Virus record (IMG/VR): IMGVR_UViG_3300025641_000018
Location: 1 to 40,308 of that record
Origin: a virus
Reading direction: 5' to 3' (one strand)
DNA length: 40,308 bases
The first letter of the stretch is position 1. Every line of letters starts with the position of its first letter. The notes beneath the pieces are model-generated. The model was not told where the DNA came from. It saw only the letters and a program-made list of their open reading frames with translations, and ran no database searches. The translations under genes and the position numbers were made by a program. Shown here piece by piece: positions 8,406-19,300 of the stretch.

Positions 8406-8651
8406 ATGAGATTACTTAAATTTAGTGCAGAATGGTGTCAACCTTGTAAGATGTTGGCAAAAACGTTGGAGGGGGCTAATCTCCCCTATACTATCTCAAG
8501 TATTGATATTGATGATAGCCCAAACTTAGCAGCGGACTACAAAGTTCGCGGAGTACCTACAATGATACTTGTAGATGATAATGATAAAGAAGTAGGCCGC
8601 TTAGTCGGAGTTAAGACTAAAGCCCAGATAGAGGAGTTTATAAGTGAGTAA
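8406..8651 (+). CDS. Thioredoxin-like reductant of the phage RNR
   Basis: An 81-residue thioredoxin-fold protein. The redox motif is WCQPCK (C11, C14) and the cis-proline loop is RGVPT. It is shorter than E. coli Trx (108). I place the start at the ATG 8406 (MRLLKFSAEW) rather than the in-frame GTG at 8394, because GAGGG lies just upstream and thioredoxins begin close to the first beta strand. It sits between nrdA and nrdB, and its start lies one base after the nrdA stop. This makes it the probable electron donor to the C-terminal CLAC of NrdA. The end overlaps the GTG start of nrdB by 8 bases. Confidence 0.92.
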   Translation: MRLLKFSAEWCQPCKMLAKTLEGANLPYTISSIDIDDSPNLAADYKVRGVPTMILVDDNDKEVGRLVGVKTKAQIEEFISE

Positions 8652-9606
8652 TTTACTAGAAGAAAGAGAATACTATAAGCCGTTCAATTACCCGTGGGCA
8701 TTTGAACATTATAAGTCACAGCAGCACATGCACTGGTTGCCTGACGAAGTAAATCTTGCTGATGACTTGAAAGATTTTCGTGAGAACCTTAGTCCAGGGA
8801 ACAAGTCACTCTTAGCAAACATCTTTCGTTTCTTTACACAGGCTGATGTAGATGTATGTTGTGGCTATGCTACACATTACCTGCCAACCTTTAAGCAGCC
8901 AGAAGTACGAATGATGCTATCAGCTTTTGCAGCTATGGAAGCAGTACACCAGGAAGCATACTCGTTGTTACTAGAGACACTTGGGTATGGAGATGATGAG
9001 TACAAAGAGTTCATGAAGCATAAGGCGATGATGGACAAGCATGAGCATCTTAGCAACTTCGGTATGGACTCTAAGATGGATATTGCGAAAACAATGGCTA
9101 TCTACTCAGGTTTTACCGAAGGGGTGCAGTTGTTTAGTAGTTTTGCTATTCTGTTGAACTTCCCTCGCCACAACTTGATGAAGGGTATGGGACAGATTGT
9201 TACTTGGTCTGTTCGAGACGAAAGTCTCCACGTTGAAGGAATGTCACAGTTATTCCGTACATTCATTCAAGAGAACCCAGAATTGTGGAACGATGATCTG
9301 AAGTATGAGATCTATTGTGCCGCAGAGCGATCAGTAGAGCTAGAAGATGCGTTTATTGACTTATGTTTCGAAGGTGCAGATGTCCCAGACCTCACGCCAG
9401 AAGATGTTAAGTTATATATTCGCTATATTGCAGATCGTAGACTGTTAGGACTAGGTTTGAAGAAGATTTTTGGAAGTGATAAGAATCCTTTAGATTGGCT
9501 AGACTATATGCTAAACGGCGTTGAACACGCTAACTTTTTTGAAAACAGAGCCACCGAGTATTCCAAAGCGAGTACAACTGGAAATTGGCAAGATATATTT
9601 AAATAG
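8644..9606 (+). CDS. nrdB: Ribonucleotide reductase, class I small (beta) subunit
   Basis: A 320-residue R2 protein carrying the di-metal site and tyrosyl radical. The likely ligands are D68 (FFTQADVDV), E99 and H102 (MEAVHQEAY), E160 (GFTEGVQ), and E194 with H197 (DESLHVEG). Y106, three residues after H102+1, sits at the radical tyrosine position. The protein pairs with the NrdA encoded upstream and needs oxygen. It uses a GTG start at 8644 overlapping thioredoxin. A tyrosine at the radical site argues against the tyrosine-less class Ic type. Confidence 0.96.
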   Translation: MSNLLEEREYYKPFNYPWAFEHYKSQQHMHWLPDEVNLADDLKDFRENLSPGNKSLLANIFRFFTQADVDVCCGYATHYLPTFKQPEVRMMLSAFAAMEAVHQEAYSLLLETLGYGDDEYKEFMKHKAMMDKHEHLSNFGMDSKMDIAKTMAIYSGFTEGVQLFSSFAILLNFPRHNLMKGMGQIVTWSVRDESLHVEGMSQLFRTFIQENPELWNDDLKYEIYCAAERSVELEDAFIDLCFEGADVPDLTPEDVKLYIRYIADRRLLGLGLKKIFGSDKNPLDWLDYMLNGVEHANFFENRATEYSKASTTGNWQDIFK

Positions 9607-9615
9607 GAAATAGAC

Positions 9616-9849
9616 ATGACAGAAGAAGTAAAGACAGTAACACTTAATGATACACAATATAACGTAGATGATATGAGTGAGAGAGGGCAGTATATTGTAG
9701 CTCAGTTAGGCGAGATTCAGCAAGAGAGCCAGGAAATGAAGTTCAAGCTCGATAGACTAGAGATCGCTAGAAAGGGTTTTGTTGAGTTGTTGCAAGCAGA
9801 AGTAGAAGATCAACCTGCCGAAGCAGAGATTCAAGAAGTAGAAGGGTAA
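9616..9849 (+). CDS. Small acidic coiled-coil protein (DUF6447-like)
   Basis: A 77-residue protein beginning VTLNDTQYNVDDMSE, then a predicted amphipathic helix (GEIQQESQEMKFKLDRLEIARKG) and an acidic end. The V-x-L-N-x-x-x-Y-x-V-D-D-x-S-E start followed by a helix resembles small phage proteins I know as DUF6447. That link is from memory of the pattern and the function is unknown. A ribosome site (TAGGAAAT) precedes the ATG. It is the last gene of the plus-strand operon, and its stop lies just before the bidirectional terminator. Confidence 0.65.
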   Translation: MTEEVKTVTLNDTQYNVDDMSERGQYIVAQLGEIQQESQEMKFKLDRLEIARKGFVELLQAEVEDQPAEAEIQEVEG

Positions 9850-9852
9850 AAG

Positions 9853-9879
9853 AAAGGGGGCTATTGCAGCCCCCTTTTT
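9853..9879. terminator. Strong bidirectional rho-independent terminator
   Basis: GGGGGCT (9856-9862) pairs with AGCCCCC (9868-9874) around ATTGC. The stem is extended by AAA before and TTT after. A T5 run follows on the plus strand and TTTCTTTT on the minus strand. It lies between the stops of the converging early/replication and virion operons (9849 and 9885) and would serve both. Confidence 0.93.
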
Positions 9880-9884
9880 ATGTC

Positions 9885-12800
9885 TTACCAAGTCCCGATT
9901 GCGACTCTCTTCCATGTATTAGTTGCAGTACATATGTAAATATAGTTAGTATCCCATACAATTTGTCCTGCTGTTCCTGCAGCAGTAGCTGACGCAGGTG
10001 TCTCATTAGGAATAACAAGATCCCCATCAATAGTTGTAGTACAAGTACCAACCCCGCCACCAATATTGATATTAGTAGTAGAGCCAGAAGCGCCCGCATT
10101 ACCAATATTAACAGTATTAGTTTTACCGCTCGCAGTAGCACCCGCACTAATTTTTATAGTTTGAGTATCAGTACTTCGACCAAATTCAAACACTCCCGTA
10201 CTAGAAGTCCCGCCTACCTTAACCGTACCTCCAACAGTACTGAAAGCAACATTACCGCTGGCGGTCAGCCCTGATTGAGAGACAATAGAACTTGCAGTTC
10301 TGAGTCTGCCGGAAATATATACGTCTTTTTCAAACGTTGCGTTTTTATATACGCCTAAGTTTCCTGTAACTTGAGTAGATCCTGAGGATTCTATAACAGT
10401 ACCTGGGTTATTTACAGTATACTGAACAACATTATCGTCTGTTAGGCCCACAATAATTGCGACGTTCGCAGCCTGATTAAGGTAGATACCTGTAGGGCTT
10501 AGCTCTTCATTTGCTGTATTAGCGAAACCTGCAAACGACATAGTTGTAATATCGAAAGCTGTAGCAAGAGCGAAACTAATAATATTTCCTCTATCTCTAC
10601 AGGCAATGTGTGCTGTTTTACCGTCTACAGAGAACTCAATAGCCTGTACTAGAGTAATCTCATCCATCATCTCTAGGCTATCTTTAAAGGTATCGAATTG
10701 AACCTCAGCATCTGGCGCGACAGCAATAGTACCACTAGATACTCCGATGCCTGCAATATCATATGCACTGCTGAGATCATAGGAATAAATAATATCCTTG
10801 CCATTGGCACCCGCCTTACTAGAGCCTACAAGTATAATTTTTGTCCCGTCTGCATTGAATCTAAACCCTGTAGGATTAGTGTCTACGTTGTCAGAGAAAT
10901 CACGAGTAACTACAGCGGAACTCGAGAGAGTTGTTATGTCCCAATTTGTACCAACTGTATAATATCTTAGCTGATCAGAGCCTCCGTCAAGAGTCCAGAG
11001 TTTGCTGCCGTCTGCGCTAAATACGAGATCTTGAGGGTTGCCACCATGGGCGACATTGGCCTGCCCTACATGAGCAACTGTGCTGGAAAGATCGTAGGCA
11101 GAAGATACACTATATTGCTGAACCCTGTCGCTTTGTGTACCTATAACATACAACTTTGTGCCACTGTCTCCAAAGATAGCACCGCCAGGATTAGTCTCCT
11201 GCCCCGCTGTACTAAACTCTTTACCTGTGTACTCCCAGTTTACAGCTGTTTTATTCGTGTCTTCTCTAATAATACTAGAGCCAGTCTTAAATTGAGTAGC
11301 TTTTGCTGTGCCTACAACATCAAGAGCTTCTTGCGGACTTGAAGTGTTAATACCAACACGATTCTGGTCAGCATCTGTTTTTAGAAGATTAGTGCTGCCA
11401 TCATCTTGAAAAACTATAAAGTCTCCGTTTGTGCTAAACTTAAATGTGGCTTTAGCATCCGCAGGAGTCTTATTCCTGTAGAAAGTCATTGCTCCAAAAT
11501 CGGAACCGCTTCCGAAGGAGCTTATATAGCTATTACCGCCTTGGTGACTGATCTTAAACTGCTCATTGCCATCACTATCGTTCATAAGAAGTATAGGGTT
11601 GTCGTCGAGTACAGTAAGACTGGTAAACTTACCCGTACTAGGAGTAGTTGCTCCGATAGTTGCACCATCAACCGTACCACCGTTAATATCTGGCGAATTG
11701 ATAGCAGGAGTATTTAGTGTTTTATTATTTAGTGATAGTGTATTGCTTGCTGTAGCCACGACTGCTGTATCAACGGCTACGGTTACCGCACCACTAGTAC
11801 CACCACCAATCAATCCATTACCAGTAATAACATTAGTAATGTCACCTTGGATGTTAGCGGTTTGATCAGCTACGTACGCTTTTACAGATTGTTGAGAAGG
11901 TGCACGAGTGGCACTATTAGTACTAAACCCATCTTCGTCTATAATATTATTTGCGATTCGAGCATCTGCACGAGTATTTGTGAAGTACAGATTTGAACCT
12001 TCTGAAAGGTCTGTTGTAGTGGCTGCTGCTATACGAGCATCTGCACGAGCATTTGTAAAGTAAAGATTTGAACCTTCTGAAAGGTCTCCAGTGTCTGCGG
12101 CCTGTATACGAGCATCTGCACGAGCATTTGTAAAGTAAAGATTTGAACCTTCTGAAAGGTCTCCAGTGTCTGCGGCCTGTATACGAGCGTCTGCACGAGC
12201 ATTTGTAAAGTACAGATTAGTACTACCTTCGGTAATTTCGTCTGTGTTATCTTTGCCTGCAACTTGTGAATCTACATATGCTTTAATCGACTCAGAAGTA
12301 GAAAGAGTAGTAGCACTTGCACCAGACATATCGTCGGCATCAAGAATATCTGTAATTGCTACAGCACCAGTACCGGACAAGGAGTCAAACTCAACTAGTC
12401 CAGTTACGTCGATACCGTTAGAGGTAGTCTCGAACTTTTTACCGTAGTTGTGGTATAGGTTAATCGCACCACCTGGTACAAACGTGGCAGAGAGTGCGAG
12501 ATTATTCGAGGTACTTCCAAGCGTAATACTTGGGCCGTCCGTCTGAATAAATAAAGTGCCTGCGCCTGTGTCTCGAATATAGCTCTCATTAGATACATGG
12601 AAGATTTCCATATCTGTATCCTGCAAGCTTGTTGATGCTCCAAAACCAAGTATACTACCATCGTGCACTTTTAGAGTGTTTGCATTGCCCTGCCAGCGAA
12701 TATTTCCGCCATTAGTACCTTGCATAGTAAAGAAGTCCGTAGCAACACCATTGCTAGCGTTCATCTTCTCAGAGTCCACTTCTGCAAGAGCAGCCTGTAC

Positions 12801-12956
12801 ATTTGTAGCGGCAATGCCTCCAGTAGGAGTAAAAGTTACACCTGTCGCAGTGGTAGAGGCAGCAGCAGAAAGGGTATCACCTACGAGGGTGATAGGAGTT
12901 TCTGTAATACTTACCCCATTAACAACTTCTGTAATTTCTAAAGTAATCTTTGACAT
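9885..12956 (-). CDS. Tail fibre protein with repeat shaft and beta-propeller-like domain
   Basis: A 1023-residue fibre, probably involved in receptor binding. The N-terminus (ITLEITEVVNGVSIT) resembles other fibre heads. About residues 243-335 are four copies of a 25-residue repeat ending LYFTNARADARI, typical of trimeric phage fibre shafts. About 595-850 carries repeated segments such as NPQDLVFSADGSKLWTL and NPTGFRFNADGTKIILVG, which read as blades of a beta-propeller. The C-terminal IVWDTNYIYICTATNTWKRV is a common fibre ending. It overlaps the upstream small gene by TAATG and shares its promoter at 13312-13340. It is last in the operon and ends at the bidirectional terminator. Confidence 0.85.
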   Translation of the reverse strand: MSKITLEITEVVNGVSITETPITLVGDTLSAAASTTATGVTFTPTGGIAATNVQAALAEVDSEKMNASNGVATDFFTMQGTNGGNIRWQGNANTLKVHDGSILGFGASTSLQDTDMEIFHVSNESYIRDTGAGTLFIQTDGPSITLGSTSNNLALSATFVPGGAINLYHNYGKKFETTSNGIDVTGLVEFDSLSGTGAVAITDILDADDMSGASATTLSTSESIKAYVDSQVAGKDNTDEITEGSTNLYFTNARADARIQAADTGDLSEGSNLYFTNARADARIQAADTGDLSEGSNLYFTNARADARIAAATTTDLSEGSNLYFTNTRADARIANNIIDEDGFSTNSATRAPSQQSVKAYVADQTANIQGDITNVITGNGLIGGGTSGAVTVAVDTAVVATASNTLSLNNKTLNTPAINSPDINGGTVDGATIGATTPSTGKFTSLTVLDDNPILLMNDSDGNEQFKISHQGGNSYISSFGSGSDFGAMTFYRNKTPADAKATFKFSTNGDFIVFQDDGSTNLLKTDADQNRVGINTSSPQEALDVVGTAKATQFKTGSSIIREDTNKTAVNWEYTGKEFSTAGQETNPGGAIFGDSGTKLYVIGTQSDRVQQYSVSSAYDLSSTVAHVGQANVAHGGNPQDLVFSADGSKLWTLDGGSDQLRYYTVGTNWDITTLSSSAVVTRDFSDNVDTNPTGFRFNADGTKIILVGSSKAGANGKDIIYSYDLSSAYDIAGIGVSSGTIAVAPDAEVQFDTFKDSLEMMDEITLVQAIEFSVDGKTAHIACRDRGNIISFALATAFDITTMSFAGFANTANEELSPTGIYLNQAANVAIIVGLTDDNVVQYTVNNPGTVIESSGSTQVTGNLGVYKNATFEKDVYISGRLRTASSIVSQSGLTASGNVAFSTVGGTVKVGGTSSTGVFEFGRSTDTQTIKISAGATASGKTNTVNIGNAGASGSTTNINIGGGVGTCTTTIDGDLVIPNETPASATAAGTAGQIVWDTNYIYICTATNTWKRVAIGTW
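11952..12214 (-). repeat. 75-bp tandem repeats in the fibre shaft
   Basis: Two adjacent copies (12031-12105 and 12106-12180) are identical over all 75 bases. A partial third copy (12181-12214) differs at one base, and a diverged copy lies at about 11952-12030. The unit is 25 codons, so copy number changes keep the frame. Confidence 0.95.
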
Positions 12957-13291
12957 TAACGAGTGACCTCCTGCGTAACAGTAACAGTGCCTTCGAGAAG
13001 GCGAGTTACGATACCTGAATCTACAAGCTCCAAGTCATAGTAATAGCGTCCTGCTGCAATTGCAGAGGTTTCGCTGTTTGATAACTTAGCTGTGATTTTT
13101 CCTGTGACACTGCCGTCTTCTACGAGGCAAGTGAAAGTTTCCGTAAGTGTGGAAGAGTCTTTGGTTGGTCTAAGTTGCGCTCGCGCAGTATCACCGGAAA
13201 GACTCTTAGCTGTTCCTGACTCCTTTACGATAAATTCCAGGGCAAAGTCGGTCCCTTGGTCGATGATTAGGTTATAGCGTGCTGCGCTCAT
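12956..13291 (-). CDS. Small tail/baseplate protein, BppU N-terminal-like
   Basis: A 111-residue all-beta protein: YNLIIDQGTDFALEFIV, ARAQLRPTKDSSTL and AGRYYYDLELVDSG. This is the sequence style of the small immunoglobulin-like proteins related to the N-terminal domain of baseplate upper protein BppU, found beside fibre genes in many phages. It may attach the fibre to the tail tip. This is an inference from layout and pattern. The ATG at 13291 has a strong GGAGG with a 7-base spacer and lies 14-20 bases downstream of a perfect promoter. The stop overlaps the fibre start. Confidence 0.6.
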   Translation of the reverse strand: MSAARYNLIIDQGTDFALEFIVKESGTAKSLSGDTARAQLRPTKDSSTLTETFTCLVEDGSVTGKITAKLSNSETSAIAAGRYYYDLELVDSGIVTRLLEGTVTVTQEVTR

Positions 13292-13311
13292 ATGATTTCC
13301 TCCATTACAGA

Positions 13312-13340
13312 ATTATAACTAAGTTGACATTCTATGTCAA
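13312..13340 (-). promoter_or_regulatory. Perfect sigma-70 promoter with palindromic -35 region
   Basis: On the minus strand TTGACA (13340-13335) and TATAAT (13317-13312) are exact and separated by 17 bases. The expected start is near 13305. The -35 box is half of a perfect dyad TTGACATagaATGTCAA (13324-13340), which could bind a dimeric regulator. It drives the BppU-like gene and the fibre. Confidence 0.82.
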
Positions 13341-13353
13341 GGTTTATTTTTGA

Positions 13354-13374
13354 GAACCCCTCTATGAGAGGTTC
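13354..13374. other. Hairpin overlapping the stop of the tail-tip gene
   Basis: GAACCTCTC-ATA-GAGGGGTTC on the minus strand forms a 9-bp stem with one wobble, containing the TAG stop of the J-like gene. No U-run follows on the minus strand, but CCTATTTTTAC follows on the plus strand, so it looks like a terminator of antisense (plus) transcripts or an mRNA 3'-end stabiliser. Confidence 0.5.
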
Positions 13375-16300
13375 CCTATTTTTACTCGCGGTGTGCTTTC
13401 CGTACCGCTATAGATTTCGATAACATCATTCACTATCTCAAGTCGAGAAGTGTTTGTAGAAGATGTACTCTTTAATGTGAAGTCTCCATGATTTTTTATA
13501 GAGAGGTTCGTACCGTCAAACTTAATAAAATCATTATTATCTCCAAGAGCAAACTTAGCTTTGTGATCGACAACCTCGCCATTGCCCTCCCAGCCTAAAA
13601 AGAATCCATTAGTACCGCTGCTGAAAGTACTCTTTCCTGCGGAGTATATTTTACCTTTGTTGGAACTACTCTGGGTAGTACCAGAAGTACCTAACACCAT
13701 ACTACTCTCTACCAACAATGTCTTCGTTCTCACATCATTCGCATTAACTGCATTGGCAGAAAGTGTTCCGTCAACGATCATACTTCCGTAGACTTTCTCC
13801 GCTACTAGAGTACTCCAAAAATTATGGTCTCTTGCGGTAGCACCTAGTGCAGCTGCTTCTGCCTCAGTTATGTGAGGTCCAATATATATGCGCTCACCTG
13901 CTATATACGTATCACCCATATAGGGATCGCCGGTGGCATCCTCTACCACTTCAATTCTGAAACGGTCTCCGTTACGAAGCCTTTTTACTCCATCAGCGTC
14001 AGGAGTAACGAGAGTGGAGGCTATTTTTATGGCGGAAGTCGAGGTGCTGTTTGCCATTTCTGTATGCCCAATATGTACGTTTACCCCTCCGCCACACCAA
14101 TCTCGTGTACGTCCGAATGTAAGTGCAGCCGGGACAGTCCCTGGGGTGGTTATCGTAGAGTGTTGGTACTCAGTAAATGTATCGCCCCCTGAAGTAGTCT
14201 CAGTAGGAGTTCCTGTAATAGAAAGCGTAAGATTACCAATATCGCGAAGCCCGGGGATTTTTTCAATTGAATAACGTACCGCACCAATTGTAACATTTTG
14301 ATCGTCTTCAATAGCTACATCAAACTCTATAATATTTTGGTCAGTATTAGCATTATAGAAAGTGCCAGTTAGCGTCAAAGAGGCAGACCCCAGTTGTACC
14401 GCAAATCTAGAGCCGCCGGTTATTTCGGTAACGGTTCCCCAGTGCCAAGTACCACTAGCAGGAGAGTTACCTCCATCGTATGGCATATTACTGCCGTTCT
14501 TTACTATCTTAACAACAGAAGCAAACTGCTCTGCCGCAGGTACAGCACCCGTAGAAAGTGCACGTAGTTTCTGCCCCATGTTAGTAGCAGTTACAGTAAA
14601 TGTATTGCCTGGTATGCCCTGATTACCATCACTTGTAATTCTGTTACCTGTAAATGTAACCTCGGCCGTAGCAAAATACTCTGACCCTAGATACGTATCT
14701 CTGAAGGTTACTCTAACTGTCCCTGGTGTCGCGGTAAAGGCATTTGGAGGAGTAAACACCAAGTCTGCATCAGTACTGAAATCCTGTAACAAAGTCGTTG
14801 AACCTACACCAGTTACTTGTTCGAATTTATAGGCAGCAGTGCCTAATCCGTTAATGCCTTGTGCAGTAATAGTCGCAGTTGCATTGTAGTTAGAGTCTAT
14901 ACCAGTACCGTCTGTTTCATAAGTGAAACTAGTACCAGGCTCGACTCTTAAATCTACGCCTCTTAATACGTTTGCAGCCAGGTTTGTGCCTTCTATACCC
15001 GCTACCGTTGCAGGTTCGAACACAGAAAACTGTCGTCTGGATACAGCACCTGCGATATTCTGTACAGGCGCATCAACAGCATAACGTATCCAATAGTATC
15101 TTGTAGTATTACTCTGTGAGACCTCTGTTACAGGGTCGGTAAAAGTACTAGTATCAAGTCTGCCTGCTAGTAAAGTAGCTCTAAAAGTAATAGTTTGGTC
15201 GTTTGTCCAAGTAAAGGGGCTACTAAGAGTTATGACATTACCATTAACTGCGGTGACTTCGATAGTTTGATTGATTTCTCGCATCTGCCCAGTACCTGAA
15301 AAAGTTCCGGTGCTGCTTGGTACTACTAAGTCCCCTACACCAAAGTTAGTCTCAGAGCCTGCATCCAAGGCGGCCCAGTTGGTGTCTCCTACAACCGAGA
15401 TTTCATATACCGCAATAGGGTAGGAGTCTCCACTAGCTATAGTTTTAATACTAGTGCCGTTAGCCAGAGTGGTTCCTACTGCAACATCTGAAGCGTTATC
15501 AACAGTTAGGGAGGTAGACTCTGTTCCTGCACCATTTGCTACAACATCAACTGTTCGTTTATTTTTTGTGCTACTAAATACTTGGACATCATGAGTTGCT
15601 GGATTGTATCCTGCTCCATGTCTCCAAAGTAGTTTAATACCTCCAATACCTGCTTGCGAGCCTGTTGTTGCAGTTAGACTGTTAGGCGGCTGCATTTGGT
15701 CTAGGACTACTGTGCCTGGTCCTGACTGTTTGTTGGCTACTCCATCTGAGTCTTTTGTTGCATTAACAATATAAGCACCATCAGAGTGTTCCTCTGCTGT
15801 TACGGCTACCTGGCCGTTCTCTAAAAAGTTAAGGTTAGTTATTCTCCACAGCTTATCGTCCCATCCAAATCTCTCGTAGGTTAATGCAATAATCTCACCT
15901 GCTAGCAGTAATATCCCTGAAGGTCTAGTATTGAATTGAATCTCAAGGCCGTTTCTAGACTCATCAAGAAACTGTTTTATATTGAATCTGGCGTTAAAGT
16001 AATTACTTATGCTAGGAGTGGCAAAGCTGCCTTTCTTAGGCACTCCGTTATCTTCTCTCAAGTAGGTTGAGTTAAAAAAGCTTACGGATCGTGTTTCGAA
16101 CCCGTTCTGAGGATCTACTATACTTGCACTAACGCTGTTATAGGTCTTCTTGCTGCCCTTATCTGTCAGCTTTATCTGGCCTACAATATCTTCTTCTTTG
16201 ACTTTTTCATATGCTGATAGCGAAGGAGACTTGCTCTTAACACTTAACTGATAAGAGCCGTTGGCGTATCGAAGGATACCGTTAAACTGCCTCAACATAC

Positions 16301-19300
16301 CGTTGATATTTTCAAATACAGTATTCGTGGTCTGAATAGTTTGGTTTAACTGGTGTCTGGTTACATTTCTTTGAGCCCTGCTATCCCAGCCTAGGTATTT
16401 CCAATATTTTACATTGTCCGAGTCATATAAGGTATACCCGGAGGCCGTTAAAGATCCTCCACCATCTCTGCTTTTTACAAGAGGGTTGCCGTCTCCTGCA
16501 GTTATGTCTGGATCTCCATCTACTAGTAGTGCACTCACTCCAGACCCTGAGACTATGTTTAGCTGTAGGCCTGTTATGTCACTGCTGGTTCCTCCAACAA
16601 AGTCGGGTAGTGTTCCTCCAGTGCCACTTTTTCTACGTAAACGTGTTACTCCGGAGCTGTCTATCTTCCATACCGCCTGCCCCTCCGCATAGTAGTTATA
16701 GCTGTCCCACTTTTGTGCAATTTTACCTATAACATCTGTGAAGGTCACTTCTCTATAATCAGCAGTTTTACCTTCTATATTAAAAGAAGCACTAACACTC
16801 TTAACAGTGCCTTGGAAATGTAAACTACCTCCGAAGCTTCTCTGATATACACTCCCTATACCAGGGATAGCACCAGATATAACTACTATAACATCAGAGC
16901 GAGTATCACATTGCTGTGCTGCCGCTTTGAATGTAGCCAAATCAATATCCGACTCTTTTAGTCCTTTACCATATCTTTTACTTTGCATATAATCTAACAG
17001 TTGCATTGCAGGGTTGATACTAACTCTTGCATCTTTTTTAGTTGTAATGCTATATAAATCTGATGCTTTAGGCTCATACCCAGGATCCCAGGCCTCTCCT
17101 ACAAAGGCTACAACATCATTAGATGATGTAAGCCACGAAATTATCTCTCTTTCTTGTACATAAGGAACATTTGTAGTAGAGTCAAATCTATAAAGAGTTA
17201 CAGTGGCTCCAACATACTCAAGAGAGTTCGAAGCAGTACTAGCTAAGTTAGGTGTGCCGCCTGAGGGAAATTGTATAGCATTACGTAGAAGTATTTCATC
17301 TACGTCTATCTCGGATATATCTGGTGTAACATCAGAAGGTAGGTTAACTACATCAGAAAGTTGGTTCGATGAGCTGTCGTAATCACCAAAACCAAAGGAA
17401 GAAGTAGATAAAATACCTCTTGGATTATTACCTTTTCTTAGTCCGAACATAGCCTTTCTTTTAGGCGCAGGGTCATTTACTCCCGGACTAAGCTCATAAA
17501 CATCAGGAGCATTCACTGCTAGTTCGAATGCGGAACTTACGTTACTATCAACCACGAATTTGCCCGCAGCTTGAGTAGTTGCAAGATCTGCGGAAAGTTT
17601 AGAGGTAATTGACCCTGTTTTAATTATAGCACTGCCGACGTGCATATGCCACTCGGTACCGCCTTCGCCACTTTGAGTAGACATACGAAGCTTATAGCCT
17701 GTAGGCGTAGGTGAGGTAGCCCATCTAAAACGATGTTGGGTCTCCCCGTCTCCATCAAGGAAAGACCACTTATCTATAATTGTTGTTGTTATTTCAGAAA
17801 AGCCCTCCCCTGTTAGGTAGACGGTATCCCCTGCATTAAAGTTATTAGGATTCTCGTTGGAAAAAGCGGCACGATGAGAGTAACTACCATCATAGTTATA
17901 ACAGTCTACGTCCCTGCCCCTTACGACGAAGTCCAACGAAGGAAGCTGAAATTCTCCCGCTGCGATTTGATACTCTCCTACACAATATGCAGTATCTAGA
18001 ACCCTATGGTTAGGGGTCCAATAAGACGAAGGGTTTCCTTCAAAATAGTCATTCTGAATCTTAAATAATCCACCATCTGCTTTTTCGACGAGCATATGAT
18101 TAGCTCTTTGGCTAGAAGTACCTTTATGAAATACTAAAGTACAGTTAATAGGAGTTGTGAATCTATAAGCCTCTTCGTGTTGTATGCCTTTAAAACCTAC
18201 CCCTCCCGCATCCATAGTTCGCGTTTCTTGTGTATAGTAATGGCTGCCATAAATGGGCTCGTCCTGAGCACCGTCATTGGCTAGCTTAGCTTGAAACATA
18301 TTGCTAAGCCTGCCGGACAGGGAGGGCCTATTAGTAAAAGTAGTGTGCGTATATATACCTACACCCTGCGAAGCAGGTGTGCCAACCAAGCTATTTCCTG
18401 CATCTTGTCTTCCTTTACAAACTACCTCAACATTTTCCTCTTCAGACTGAGAAGAGCGGGCAGCAGAATCCTTTTCGTCCACACAAATAGTCGACTTGTC
18501 GTCAATAATAATATCCAGCACGCCTCCGATGCTTCCCTCACATAAGGCGTATCCTGCGTACACTCTTGTGGTGTTATTCTTTAAGTTATCAAAAAAGAAA
18601 GGGATACTATCAATTTTCTGGACGCCATAAACCACAGGAAGAGCCTGGGCCTTAAGATTTAGTTTCAGATCCACATCTGTTGGTACATCTACCTCATACT
18701 CTTCTTGTATTGCCTTTTTACTCAGTCCCAGATTCTTCTTTTTATATCTCAGGCGAGTTCTAGTTTCTTTTTTATTATAAGTAGCTATAAGATTAAGTGC
18801 AAGCTCTGAGTGTGCGAAACCCATATCTCCCGCATACTCTTGTCGAAGTAGCATATTTTTATCTGGACGACCTGTAACGTCTAAAGCTCTGTGCTCAGCG
18901 TCTTGGGTTATTCTATTTTGTACTCTTACAAAGTCTCCCCAATGGCTGGAAAGGCTCCATGTCATTACAGTACCCTTTTTCGGGTCTTCGGTCAGGGCAG
19001 CATTAGAAATTATGCCTTTAAATAAAAGCATAGCACCGCCAGAAGTATAAGTAGATCCTGGACCTGTAAAGCCGGGTCTTCCTCCTATAATTGCATTCGT
19101 ATTAGGGTCCATATGTACACGATATATAGTGACTTCTCTATTGATATAATTTGTGTAAGATACATTGCCATTACCTAAAATCAAAGTATTAAGTTCTTCA
19201 GAGATCTGTGAGATAGTATATAGACTAGAGGTGTTTTGAGTATTCCAGGTACCTCCTGCGGTGGTTGCCTTGAGTGTGGTACCTCCACTTGTAAATCTAT

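Noticed and set aside
12031-12214. CRISPR-like direct repeats
   Set aside because: The repeats are contiguous without spacers, 75 bases long and in frame within the fibre shaft.
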